A stretch of 64,000 nucleotides of DNA from Raineya sp. GTDB lineage: Bacteria > Bacteroidota > Bacteroidia > Cytophagales > Thermonemataceae. The notes under the pieces are model-generated. The model was not told the DNA's origin, searched no databases, and was given only the letters and a program-made list of their open reading frames with translations. A program made the position numbers and the translations under genes. The stretch covers positions 269,724-333,723 of the forward strand of contig JALONN010000008.1 in the NCBI GenBank assembly GCA_025454915.1, written 5' to 3'. Positions 1 through 8,182 of the stretch are shown here, one piece after another; the stretch's first letter is position 1; each line of letters starts with the position of its first letter.

Positions 1-361
1 TGCCCGAAAACTCTACCCTGATGAAATGAGTATGCAATTAGTAAAAAGAGCTGTGGCTGGTGAAACAGATTGGGCTAAAAGAGAACTTTTGGAAAACAAA
101 GACAGCTATGATATGAAATTGATTGCAATTTATGGTTATTATCGTTGTTTGTATGCCAAAGGAAATAAAGAGAATATTCAGTTGGGTATCAACATTATGG
201 AACTTACCATACCTTACTACTATCATAAAGATTTACAATATGCTTATGCTCAAAGTTATATAGATTTGGGAGATAAAATAAAAGCTAAAGAAATATTAGA
301 AAAACTCATTCAAAAAGAACCTGCTTTTGAAGAAGCAAAAAAGCTAATGAATACTCTATAA
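1..361 (+). CDS. C-terminal part of a TPR-like protein (5' end outside window)
   Basis: The reading frame is open from the window edge (first full codon at base 2) to the stop at 359-361, so this is the end of a longer gene. An ATG at 26 exists but is preceded by eight in-frame sense codons, so it is probably internal. The visible ~119 residues are all helical in character. They contain a pattern typical of tetratricopeptide repeats: paired helices with small residues at turns, and 'GDKIKAKEILEKLIQKEP' near the end. The function cannot be inferred without the N-terminal part. The next gene, hen1, starts 270 bp downstream, so the two are unlikely to be tightly coupled. No clear terminator hairpin was found after the stop. 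Confidence 0.6.
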   Translation, partial: ARKLYPDEMSMQLVKRAVAGETDWAKRELLENKDSYDMKLIAIYGYYRCLYAKGNKENIQLGINIMELTIPYYYHKDLQYAYAQSYIDLGDKIKAKEILEKLIQKEPAFEEAKKLMNTL

Positions 362-631
362 TACTCTGAAATCTGGAGCGATTATTTTATTGTATATTTT
401 TACAATTTTCAGCCCTTTAAGTACCTTATGGAGTATTAGCATAGAGTGGAGAAAAGGGCTAGAAAACTTTCTAAGAAAAACAGAATTAATCCTTTTATTC
501 ATAAACTTACAGTTTTTTGTATTATTGTTTTAGTATGATTTAATATGGGAATAGATATTTTTTAGAGAGAAAAACATTTAAAAAAAGAAAAAAAGCTATT
601 TTTACTATTTAGAAACAAATAAAATAGCTGA

Positions 632-2029
632 ATGCTCTTAAATATCTCAACAACGCATTACCCTGCAACAGATTTGGGGTATTTGCTTCATAAACACCCT
701 GATAAATTCCAGACATTCGAACTTTCTGTGGGGAAAGCTCATATCTTTTACCCTGAAAAAAGCGATGAACGGACTACCATTTCGCTCATGCTTGATATTG
801 ACCCTATTGATATGGTCAGAGGCTCAAAAAATCTGATGGGAGATGGTTTTTCGTTAAGGCAGTACGTAAACGATCGTCCTTATGTGGCTTCTTCGTTTAT
901 GAGTGTGGCGATTGCCAAAGCGTTCTCTACAGCTCTTAATGGCAAATGTAAAGATAAACCTGAACTGGTAGAGATAGTCATGCCTTTTGAGATTTCAATT
1001 GCTTCCCTGCCTTCACCAAAAGGTGGTGAAAGACTGATTAGGAAGTTTTTTGAGCCATTAGGCTATGAAGTAAGCCTTACAAGACACCCTCTTGATACCA
1101 AATTTGACTGGGGAGAAAGCAGGTACTACAGCCTTACACTCAAAGGTTCTAAAACCACTCAGGAAGTGCTTTCACATCTGTATGTATTAATTCCTGCTTT
1201 GGATAATGATAAACATTATTTCGTAGATAAAAGTGAAATTGAAAAACTCCTTGAAAAAGGTGGAGACTGGCTCAGGGAGCATCCTGAACGTGAACAAATT
1301 ATAGAGCGTTATTTGCTCGGCTTGCATGCTTTGTCTAAAAAAGCCATTCAGATTCTCAAAGAAGAAGAAATGGATGTGGAAAATGTAGAAACCGAATTGC
1401 AAACGGAGCTAAAAGTAAAAAGAGAAAGCCTCCACGATAAGCGTTTGCAATCAGTTACAGAGAAAATTTTGGAGTCTGGAGCTACCACTGTACTTGATTT
1501 GGGCTGTGGAGAGGGTAAACTCATCAGACTCTTGATGAAAGAAAGCCAGATTACGCAAATTTCAGGGATGGACGTATCATATCAGGAATTATTAAGAGCT
1601 AAAGATAAATTGCGTTATGATGAAATGGCTCCCAAACAAAAAGAACGTATACAACTGTTTCAAGGCTCTTTGATGTACCGAGACAAACGTTTTGAAGGTT
1701 TTGAGGCTGCTGCTGTAGTAGAAGTGATTGAACATTTGGAGCTCAACAGGCTCAAAGCCTTTGAAAGAGTATTATTTGAGTTTGCCCGCCCCAAAACCAT
1801 TGTACTCACTACCCCCAACCAAGAATACAATGTAATGTGGGAAAAACTGGATGCTGAAACCATGCGACACGAAGACCACCGATTTGAGTGGAACAGAGAA
1901 GAGTTTAAAACATGGGTAGAGCAGATTTCAGAAAAATACAATTACACCTATTCCATTTTTTATATTGGTGATGAAGCCGAAAATGTAGGCTCACCCAGTC
2001 AGGGAGTGGTTTTTAAGGATAAGTTATAA
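632..2029 (+). CDS. hen1: Hen1: 3'-terminal RNA ribose 2'-O-methyltransferase
   Basis: 465 residues. In the bacterial Pnkp/Hen1 RNA-repair pathway, Hen1 adds a 2'-O-methyl mark to the 3' end of a cleaved RNA before ligation. The mark protects the repaired RNA from being cut again at the same site. The N-terminal half starts 'MLLNISTTHYPATDLGYLLH', the hallmark of bacterial Hen1 and the part known to activate the Pnkp ligase. The C-terminal half is a class I SAM methyltransferase with the SAM-binding motif 'VLDLGCGEGKL' at about residues 286-296. The Hen1 metal site is visible as 'EVIEHLE' at about 363-369, with further His residues in 'MRHEDHRFEW' near 410. It is full length. The start matches the conserved family N-terminus. 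pnkp follows 90 bp downstream on the same strand, the usual arrangement. Confidence 0.95.
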   Translation: MLLNISTTHYPATDLGYLLHKHPDKFQTFELSVGKAHIFYPEKSDERTTISLMLDIDPIDMVRGSKNLMGDGFSLRQYVNDRPYVASSFMSVAIAKAFSTALNGKCKDKPELVEIVMPFEISIASLPSPKGGERLIRKFFEPLGYEVSLTRHPLDTKFDWGESRYYSLTLKGSKTTQEVLSHLYVLIPALDNDKHYFVDKSEIEKLLEKGGDWLREHPEREQIIERYLLGLHALSKKAIQILKEEEMDVENVETELQTELKVKRESLHDKRLQSVTEKILESGATTVLDLGCGEGKLIRLLMKESQITQISGMDVSYQELLRAKDKLRYDEMAPKQKERIQLFQGSLMYRDKRFEGFEAAAVVEVIEHLELNRLKAFERVLFEFARPKTIVLTTPNQEYNVMWEKLDAETMRHEDHRFEWNREEFKTWVEQISEKYNYTYSIFYIGDEAENVGSPSQGVVFKDKL

Positions 2030-2119
2030 GTTTTAAATGGCGAATTGTAAATGCTAAATATTTTATTCTTCGCTTTAAATCTTGTATCTCAAGTCTAATA
2101 TCTAAATATCTCAAAAAAT

Positions 2120-4690
2120 ATGCATATAAAAGTTCCTGAATTGTCTTTAGTGGTTTTGATAGGGGTTTCTGGCTCTGGAAAAAGCAGTTTTGCTAAAAAG
2201 CATTTCAAAAGAACAGAAATTATCTCCTCAGACGAATGTAGAGCCTTAATCTCTGATGATGAAAACAATCAGGCTGTTACCCCTGATGCCTTTGAGTTGC
2301 TTCATTTCATGGCAGGAAAACGTCTTAAAAATGGTCTGCTTACAGTTGTTGATGCGACAAGCGTCCAGAGAGAGTCTCGTAAAACACTCATAGATTTAGC
2401 TCGTAACCATCATGTTCTGCCTATAGCCGTTATTCTGGATTTACCCGAAGCAGTTTGTATAGAACGCAACAAAAAGCGTTCTGATAGAACATTTGGACAC
2501 CATGTGATTAGAAATCAGGCACAACAACTCAAAAAGAACATAAGAAACATCAAAGAAGAAGGTTTTTCGCATGTCTATCATCTCAAGAGCTTAGAAGATA
2601 TAGAAAATGTAGAGGGCTTTATTCGTGAAAAACTTTATAATGATAAAAAACACGAAACATCGCCTCTTGATATTATCGGCGATGTACATGGTTGTTTCGA
2701 GGAACTGACAGAACTCCTTGCAGAGTTGGGCTACAAAATTGAAAAAGTAGAAGAAAATGAAACCAATTTTGGGTTTGCTGTTACCCCTCCCGAAAACAGA
2801 AAAGCCGTTTTTGTAGGCGATTTGACAGACCGAGGACCAGATTCTCCAAGTGTTTTAAAGCTCGTGATGAGCATGGTACAGGCAGGCACAGCTTATTGTG
2901 TCTGTGGAAACCACGATTCCAAGCTTCAAAAGCATTTGTCTGGTAAAAAAGTACAACTCAAACATGGTCTGGAAACGACAGTCGAGCAACTTGAAAAAGA
3001 AACAGATGAATTTAAACAAAAACTGGAGAAGTTTTTATACAAACTTGTCAGCCATTATGTATTTGATGAAGGCAGACTGGTAGTAGCCCATGCAGGCATC
3101 CGAGAAGAAATGCAGGGACGTGGTTCAGGAGCTATCAGGGCTTTTTGTATGTATGGCGAAACAACAGGAGAAATTGATGAATTTGGTTTGCCTGTCCGCT
3201 ACAATTGGGCAAAAGATTACAAAGGAAAAGCCAAAGTAGTTTATGGGCATACGCCCGTACCCGAAGCCGAATGGCTCAACAGAACCATTGATATTGATAC
3301 AGGTTGCGTTTTTGGTGGAAAGCTCACAGCGTTAAGGTATCCCGAAGACCAATTGGTATCTGTAAAAGCCAAAAAAGAATATTATACCCCCAGAAAACCA
3401 TTTCTTATAGAAGAAAATGCTTTAAACGCCCAACAGGAATATGATGATGTATTAGATGTAGAAGAAGTAATAGGTAAAAGAATTATCCAGACAAGGCTTA
3501 GAAGTAATATTACTATCCGAGAAGAGAATGCCATAGCAGCCTTAGAAGTCATGAGTAGATTTGCCGTAAATCCTAAATGGCTGATTTACCTGCCACCTAC
3601 TATGTCGCCATGTGCTACCAGCAGTCTGCCCGAATATTTGGAATACCCCACAGAAGCTTTGGATTATTACCAGAAAAGAGACGTTCAGAAGGTGATTTGC
3701 GAAGAAAAACACATGGGTTCGAGGGCTGTGATTGTACTTTGTAAAGATGAAGAGGCTGCTCTCAAACGTTTTGGTGTGGAAAATGAGGGGATAGGAGTGT
3801 GCTATACTCGTTCAGGTAGGAATTTTTTTAATGATGAGGTACTTGAAAAGGCTTTTTTGAACAGAGTAAAAGAATGTTTGGATAAAGCTGATTTCTGGAA
3901 GAAATTCCAAACAGAATGGGTGTGTTTTGATACAGAACTGATGCCTTGGTCTGCCAAAGCCCAAGCCTTGCTCAAAGAGCAATATGCTGCCGTAGGGGCT
4001 GCTGCAAGTGCTGCCCTGCCCGAAGCCGAAAAAGCCCTTGCCCTGACACTTGCAAGAGGTATAGAAGGTGTAGAAAAATTTTATGAAAAGATAAAAGCAA
4101 AAAATAATGCTGTACAGCACTACATCAAGGCTTATCAGCAGTATTGTTGGGAAGTAAACAGCATTGATGACTACAAACTCGCTCCTTTTCATATTCTGGC
4201 AACAGAGGGCAAAGTACACATTGATAAAACTCATGAGTGGCACATGCAACAAATTGCCGAAATTTGTAAAAATGACCCTACTTTTATGGTCGAAACACCT
4301 TATAAAATTGTAGATTTTCATGATGATGCCAGCTACGATGAGGCTGTGGCTTGGTGGCTTGAGCTCACTGCCAAAGGAGGTGAGGGAATGGTGGTAAAAC
4401 CTTACGATTTTATTGCTTACCAAAAAGCTGATTTCTTGCAACCTGCTATCAAATGTCGTGGAAAAGAGTATTTACGCATTATTTATGGTGCAGAGTACGA
4501 TTTGCCCGAAAATTTAAAACGCTTGAAAAACAGAGCTTTGAATGCCAAACAATCACTGGCACTCAGAGAGTTTGCTTTGAGTATTGAGTCTTTGGAGCGT
4601 TTTGTACGAAAAGAGCCTCTCAGAAAAACCCACGAAAGCGTTTTCGGACTTTTAGCCCTTGAAAGTGAAGACATTGATCCAAGATTGTAG
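2120..4690 (+). CDS. pnkp: Pnkp: polynucleotide kinase-phosphatase with ligase domain
   Basis: 856 residues, the normal length for bacterial Pnkp. Three enzyme modules are visible in order. A 5'-OH polynucleotide kinase has P-loop 'GVSGSGKSS' at about residues 14-22. A metallophosphoesterase 2',3'-phosphatase has 'DIIGDVHGC' near 183, 'GDLTDRGPDS', 'GNHD' and 'GHTP'. A C-terminal adenylyltransferase/ligase-like domain carries the nucleotidyl Lys in 'EEKHMGSRA' at about residue 530. Together with Hen1 the enzyme heals and seals RNA cut by ribotoxins, leaving 5'-OH and 2',3'-cyclic phosphate ends. The ligase module of this family needs Hen1, which is encoded directly upstream. All key motifs look intact. 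No ribotoxin gene is recognisable beside the cassette. Confidence 0.95.
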   Translation: MHIKVPELSLVVLIGVSGSGKSSFAKKHFKRTEIISSDECRALISDDENNQAVTPDAFELLHFMAGKRLKNGLLTVVDATSVQRESRKTLIDLARNHHVLPIAVILDLPEAVCIERNKKRSDRTFGHHVIRNQAQQLKKNIRNIKEEGFSHVYHLKSLEDIENVEGFIREKLYNDKKHETSPLDIIGDVHGCFEELTELLAELGYKIEKVEENETNFGFAVTPPENRKAVFVGDLTDRGPDSPSVLKLVMSMVQAGTAYCVCGNHDSKLQKHLSGKKVQLKHGLETTVEQLEKETDEFKQKLEKFLYKLVSHYVFDEGRLVVAHAGIREEMQGRGSGAIRAFCMYGETTGEIDEFGLPVRYNWAKDYKGKAKVVYGHTPVPEAEWLNRTIDIDTGCVFGGKLTALRYPEDQLVSVKAKKEYYTPRKPFLIEENALNAQQEYDDVLDVEEVIGKRIIQTRLRSNITIREENAIAALEVMSRFAVNPKWLIYLPPTMSPCATSSLPEYLEYPTEALDYYQKRDVQKVICEEKHMGSRAVIVLCKDEEAALKRFGVENEGIGVCYTRSGRNFFNDEVLEKAFLNRVKECLDKADFWKKFQTEWVCFDTELMPWSAKAQALLKEQYAAVGAAASAALPEAEKALALTLARGIEGVEKFYEKIKAKNNAVQHYIKAYQQYCWEVNSIDDYKLAPFHILATEGKVHIDKTHEWHMQQIAEICKNDPTFMVETPYKIVDFHDDASYDEAVAWWLELTAKGGEGMVVKPYDFIAYQKADFLQPAIKCRGKEYLRIIYGAEYDLPENLKRLKNRALNAKQSLALREFALSIESLERFVRKEPLRKTHESVFGLLALESEDIDPRL

Positions 4691-4698
4691 GAAAAATT

Positions 4699-5103
4699 AT
4701 GAAAAGAAAGCATATACAGATTATTGTTGTAATAACTACATTTATAATATTTGTTTGTTGGAGATATTATGAAATGGAGATGGGCAGTAAATTAATTAAA
4801 TGTCCAACAGAGAATGTAAAAAAAGAAATAATGCCTTTTGCTTATAGAGCTTTGGTAGTTGATAAATATATTGATACAAATGACCATTATACACCATATA
4901 TTACAATTAATAATTTTGGGTTTAAATACAATATGTCTCTTTCACTAGTTGGAGGTTATGGAGGACAATGGAATAATATAGATATAGGAGATTCAATCTA
5001 TAAAAAAAAGGGAACTTTAAATTTTTTATTGAAAAAAAGATATGGAAGAGAGTTATTTATAGAATATAAGTGTGATCCAGATAACATTCCTAATTGGGAA
5101 TAG
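4699..5103 (+). CDS. Hypothetical membrane-anchored protein
   Basis: 134 residues, no family recognised. Residues 8-24 form one hydrophobic helix after a Lys/Arg-rich start, so it is probably a single-pass membrane or uncleaved signal-anchor protein with a small C-terminal domain of about 105 residues facing the periplasm. The C-terminal part is rich in Tyr, Gly and Asn and ends shortly after 'CDPDNIPNW'. It starts only 8 bp after the pnkp stop and could be cotranscribed with it, but nothing in its sequence suggests a role in RNA repair. The A+T content looks higher than in pnkp, as is common for young or acquired genes. Confidence 0.5.
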   Translation: MKRKHIQIIVVITTFIIFVCWRYYEMEMGSKLIKCPTENVKKEIMPFAYRALVVDKYIDTNDHYTPYITINNFGFKYNMSLSLVGGYGGQWNNIDIGDSIYKKKGTLNFLLKKRYGRELFIEYKCDPDNIPNWE

Positions 5104-5106
5104 CAA

Positions 5107-5170
5107 TGGGTTTTATAAACCAAAAAGATTAAAAATCTTGCGATAATAATTCGGAATTGCAAATCCCGAA
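5107..5170. repeat. Short palindromic intergenic elements before the RAYT unit
   Basis: Two small dyads lie here. The first is GGTTTTATAAACC (followed by AAAA), and an identical 17-bp copy occurs near 7256-7272. The second is an imperfect palindrome at 5150-5170 (TTCGGAATTGC / GCAAATCCCGAA). These look like pieces of interspersed palindromic repeats that may have been mobilised by RAYT-type enzymes. I cannot tell whether they occur elsewhere in the genome. Confidence 0.3.
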
Positions 5171-5210
5171 TAGTTTAGAGATCAAAGTTAAAGAAGATTG
5201 TAAAGATAAG

Positions 5211-5244
5211 TTTTTCTGCCGTGTCAGGTGTTATCACCTGACAC
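5211..5244. repeat. Left REP-like hairpin flanking RAYT remnant
   Basis: A perfect 10-bp stem, GTGTCAGGTG / CACCTGACAC, with loop TTAT lies at 5221-5244. It is preceded by TTTTTCTGCC at 5211-5220. The whole 34-bp block recurs as an inverted copy at 5815-5848, with loop ATAA, on the other side of the transposase remnant. Paired hairpins in opposite orientation flanking a Y1-type transposase are the signature of REP/RAYT units. Confidence 0.85.
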
Positions 5245-5288
5245 ACTAATATTTAGATAAATATTATGTATATTTGAGAATATATATG

Positions 5289-5805
5289 ATGAGTGAATAT
5301 CCACAATTCTTTACATCTACCATATTCTTATGGAAAAAATTATTGAAAAAAGATAAGTACAAAGATATTATTATTGAAAGTTTGCGTTTTTTGGTAAAAG
5401 AAAATCGTGTGGTCGTTTATGGTTTTGTAATTATGCCCAACCCATATCCACCTAATCTGGCAAATGAGAGAAGGAATCAATCCTTCACACCTTCAACGAG
5501 ATTTTTTAAAATATACAGCCCAGCAGATACGATTTGACTTAAAAAACAATCATCCTCTAGTATTGGAGCATTTTAAAGTTGATTTAAAAGACAGGAGTTA
5601 TCAAATTTGGGAGAATCGTCCTTTATCCATTCCTTTATGGTCTCAAACAGTCTTTAAACAAAAGCTAGATTATATCCACAAGAACCCTATACAAGAAAAA
5701 TGGAAACTAGTTGATACAGAGGAACAATACTACTATTCTAGTGCTAAATATTATCTGCTTAATGAGGATGACTTTGGATTTATTACTCACTACAAACACA
5801 TTTGA
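5289..5805 (+). pseudogene. REP-associated (Y1/RAYT) transposase broken by a 1-base insertion
   Basis: The first part starts 'MSEYPQFF' and runs in frame up to 'YGFVIMPN'. A C-run at 5441-5443 then has one base too many. Dropping one C restores the HUH motif as N-H-I-H-L-I-W-Q, which flows directly into the second open frame (from 5464, '...LQRDFLKYTAQQIRFDLKN' to '...DFGFITHYKHI'). The restored protein would be about 171 residues. It has the family's HxH metal motif and the Tyr-containing stretch 'KLDYIHKNPIQEKWKL'. RAYT proteins are IS200/IS605-like single-strand nucleases that mobilise palindromic repeats, and the flanking hairpins fit this. With one frameshift it is either recently inactivated or contains a sequencing error. 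Confidence 0.88.
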
Positions 5806-5814
5806 ATACAAGTT

Positions 5815-5848
5815 GTGTCAGGTGATAACACCTGACACGGCAGAAAAA
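5815..5848. repeat. Right REP-like hairpin, inverted copy of the left one
   Basis: The hairpin GTGTCAGGTG-ATAA-CACCTGACAC lies at 5815-5838 and is followed by GGCAGAAAAA. This is the reverse complement of the 5211-5244 block. Together the two mark the ends of a unit of roughly 640 bp carrying the transposase remnant. Confidence 0.85.
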
Positions 5849-5872
5849 TTAATTCCTTAAAAAACTAAAAGT

Positions 5873-6355
5873 ATGCAAACAAAATTCATTAATCCAAAAA
5901 TGTTGGTTCATAAAGGAAATGAATGCATAACTCTTGAAAAAATACAATATAGTTGTGGAATTATTAAAGTTGAATCTATATCATCTTCTGATGATATAGA
6001 TTCTGATGATTTATTGGAAGAGGGAGAAATGTTTATTGAGCAAGCAACTAATCATATTCCACTAGTAAAAGATCAAATTTTTGGAATTGAATTTGGAATA
6101 ATTACATCAAATGCCATTGAAAAGGGCTTTTTCTGTAATCTGTCATATATTATAAAACGTCCAGATAAACATAAAAAAGAAGCATTTGTAACTACACAAG
6201 ATTCTTTTACTTATAAAATAAATACGTATCATCTTATTTGGCAAAAATTAGATACAGAAGATGAAATGGTTTTAGGTGATTGGATAATTGAAATTCTTGA
6301 TAATGAAACAAATAATACATTACTGATAGAAAAATTTGATTTATTTCATGCATAA
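5873..6355 (+). CDS. Hypothetical protein, possibly DUF3859-like
   Basis: 160 residues, soluble, no signal peptide. The middle part ('FGIEFGIITSN' then 'GFFCNLSYIIKRPD') and the end ('LGDWIIEILDNETNN' followed by 'LIEKFDLFHA') look like an Ig-like beta sandwich describing a 'baseline, modified, effect' layout. This resembles the DUF3859 family, but the match is from memory and weak. It carries an acidic run (SSSDDIDSDDLLEEGE) near residue 40. It follows the right hairpin of the RAYT unit by about 25 bp, so the mobile unit sits immediately upstream of its start. Function unknown. Confidence 0.55.
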   Translation: MQTKFINPKMLVHKGNECITLEKIQYSCGIIKVESISSSDDIDSDDLLEEGEMFIEQATNHIPLVKDQIFGIEFGIITSNAIEKGFFCNLSYIIKRPDKHKKEAFVTTQDSFTYKINTYHLIWQKLDTEDEMVLGDWIIEILDNETNNTLLIEKFDLFHA

Positions 6356-6499
6356 AAAAACTTGATCAATATCATTATTTTTATAACCAAAGAAATGAAA
6401 ATTGTGTGATAAAGATTTAAAATAGCCAGCCTAAAAGAAGAGATATAGAAGTTTTACAAAAGTATACATAAAGATTAAGTTAGCTAATTTACAAACATT

Positions 6500-7192
6500 A
6501 TGAACAAAAAAGGAATAACCAAATTCGGATTTGAATTTCTTACAATCTTTATAGGAGTGTTTTCAGCATTTGCACTTGATAATTGGAATAATAATAGAAA
6601 AGACAATAATACGGAACTTAAAATATTATCAGAGATTAACAATGGATTAAAACAAGATATTAAAGATATAAATGGCAACATGGAAGGACATAAGTCAGGA
6701 TTGCTTGCTGCTAATTTTTTTGGTGAATTGATATTAAATAAACGAACCAATAACGATTCTTTGGCGTATCACTATTTAAACTTATTAAGAACCTTTATCT
6801 CTGTTCAAAATGTATCTGGATATGAAACTTTGAAGTCTAAGGGATTAGAGATAGTTAAAAATAATTCACTTCGTACAGAAATATTATCTCTATACGAAAA
6901 CGACTACAACACCATGAGGAAGTTGGAAGAAAATTATTCAGAACTACAATTTTTCGCACATTATCGTCAGAATTTCGACAATGTCATTGCACCAAATTTT
7001 ATAATTGATGAAAATGGCAAACTAAGTGGGATTAACACTCCCTTGAAATTAACGGAAAAAGAAAGGAATATTCTACTACTTGACTTATGGAGAATTACTT
7101 ACAATCGAAACTTTGTATTAATGAACTATATGGATGTTAAAAACAAAATAATGAAATTACAGAAAAATATAGAAGCGGAGTTAAATCGATAG
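6500..7192 (+). CDS. DUF6090-family membrane protein
   Basis: 230 residues. One N-terminal transmembrane helix ('FLTIFIGVFSAFALDNWNNN') ends in the A-x-D/Q-NWN pattern typical of DUF6090 proteins, which are common in Bacteroidota. The rest is a helical domain facing the periplasm. It contains 'SGYETLKSKGLEIVKN' (residues 112-127), a segment conserved in this family. No enzymatic motif is visible and the function of the family is unknown. It ends in front of a strong bidirectional terminator. The neighbouring upstream gene is 144 bp away, with nothing recognisable in between. Confidence 0.7.
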   Translation: MNKKGITKFGFEFLTIFIGVFSAFALDNWNNNRKDNNTELKILSEINNGLKQDIKDINGNMEGHKSGLLAANFFGELILNKRTNNDSLAYHYLNLLRTFISVQNVSGYETLKSKGLEIVKNNSLRTEILSLYENDYNTMRKLEENYSELQFFAHYRQNFDNVIAPNFIIDENGKLSGINTPLKLTEKERNILLLDLWRITYNRNFVLMNYMDVKNKIMKLQKNIEAELNR

Positions 7193-7274
7193 TTTCCGTT
7201 TATGAATACAAGTTTATCGCTGTTTGTGATTTGTAATCAGGAATGTGTGTCATCGGTTTTATAAACCAAAACAC

Positions 7275-7301
7275 AAAAAGCCTCTAAAATAGAGGCTTTT
7301 T
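7275..7301. terminator. Bidirectional intrinsic terminator
   Basis: A perfect 11-bp stem (AAAAAGCCTCT / AGAGGCTTTTT) with loop AAAAT is A-rich on one side and T-rich on the other. It lies between the convergent DUF6090 (+) and DUF4249 (-) genes, so it can end transcription from both sides. Confidence 0.9.
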
Positions 7302-7315
7302 GTTGAATCAAACTT

Positions 7316-8176
7316 TTATTTAATCACTTGTCCATCTCCTTCTACTTTCCCTGACATACTAATCACACTTGCTCCACCAAAGAAGCCAACAGCCTTTTTG
7401 CCTTTAGAGTTGATATTGAGGATGTTAGTACGAACATTGGATGGTGGATTGGCAAATAAACCACCATTCTGGGTTTGCAAAATCAGTTCGTTATAGAAAT
7501 TAAAGGCATCACGAGTGATGGATAATACTTCTACTTTCAATTTATCGCCCACTCTGAAAGGGTCTCCATTATTCAGTTCTAAATTACTCAGATAATTACC
7601 ATCTACAAATTGGTCTTCAGCAATAATAATATTATCAGGACGGTTCATAAGGGAATCATTTCTATAAACCTTTACTCTGAAATTATCACCAACACCCTCA
7701 TTTTCAGGTCCATTATAAAACAGAAAATAGCCTTCACCTTTGCTTGCAGGGATATTGGGGCGTTTTTCTTTTTTTACCACAATAGAATCAATTTGAGGTA
7801 CATTGGGTGTGATTTCAGTTTGAGCCTCATAGGTTTCACCCTGCCATCTAATTTGCAGTTTATAAGTATTTCCAACAATACCTTCAATTTGATTGATATT
7901 ATAAATACCATTTCCTGCATGGGTGAGTTGTTCGGTGTTTCCATCACTATCTGAAAGAGTAACAATAGCATCTGTTACGGCTGGGGGCTTTCCGTTTTGG
8001 AAATAAGGGGCTGTAGTACTCAAACGAATGGACTGTTGTTTGTTTTCGTCTGTAATCCAACCATCTACTGCAAGTAATGTTTCACCTTGATCAAGTTTTA
8101 CATCTATGGTTCTTTCGCAAGAGAATAACCAAAAGGTAGTCAATACAAATATAGAATTTAAAAATATGCGTTTCAT
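7316..8176 (-). CDS. DUF4249 lipoprotein, partner of TonB receptor
   Basis: 286 residues. A lipoprotein signal peptide ends in 'FWLFSC', with the acylated Cys near residue 20. It is followed by the family's opening 'DVKLDQGETLLAVDGWIT', then Ig-like beta domains ('GNTYKLQIRWQGETYEAQTE'). DUF4249 proteins are encoded next to TonB-dependent receptors in Bacteroidota and are thought to be surface or periplasmic partners of the receptor. Here the receptor gene lies 6 bp upstream on the same strand, so the two are surely one operon. The substrate cannot be read from the sequence. It is shorter than many DUF4249 proteins (often 300-400 residues) but has a complete start and end. Confidence 0.85.
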   Translation of the reverse strand: MKRIFLNSIFVLTTFWLFSCERTIDVKLDQGETLLAVDGWITDENKQQSIRLSTTAPYFQNGKPPAVTDAIVTLSDSDGNTEQLTHAGNGIYNINQIEGIVGNTYKLQIRWQGETYEAQTEITPNVPQIDSIVVKKEKRPNIPASKGEGYFLFYNGPENEGVGDNFRVKVYRNDSLMNRPDNIIIAEDQFVDGNYLSNLELNNGDPFRVGDKLKVEVLSITRDAFNFYNELILQTQNGGLFANPPSNVRTNILNINSKGKKAVGFFGGASVISMSGKVEGDGQVIK

Positions 8177-8182
8177 AAGAGA

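Noticed and set aside
3812..4441. 209-residue open frame on the minus strand inside pnkp
   Set aside because: It is antisense to the conserved ligase region, has an unnatural Phe/Ser/Cys-rich composition and no start context, so it is a shadow of the real gene.
5464..5805. Second half of the RAYT gene as an independent small protein
   Set aside because: It starts inside the restored transposase reading frame and lacks the HUH motif, so it is only the downstream part of the broken gene.
5107..7272. The two GGTTTTATAAACC copies as ends of a larger mobile element
   Set aside because: The shared stretch is only 17 bp and both copies are in the same orientation or self-palindromic; surrounding similarity is too weak to define an element.
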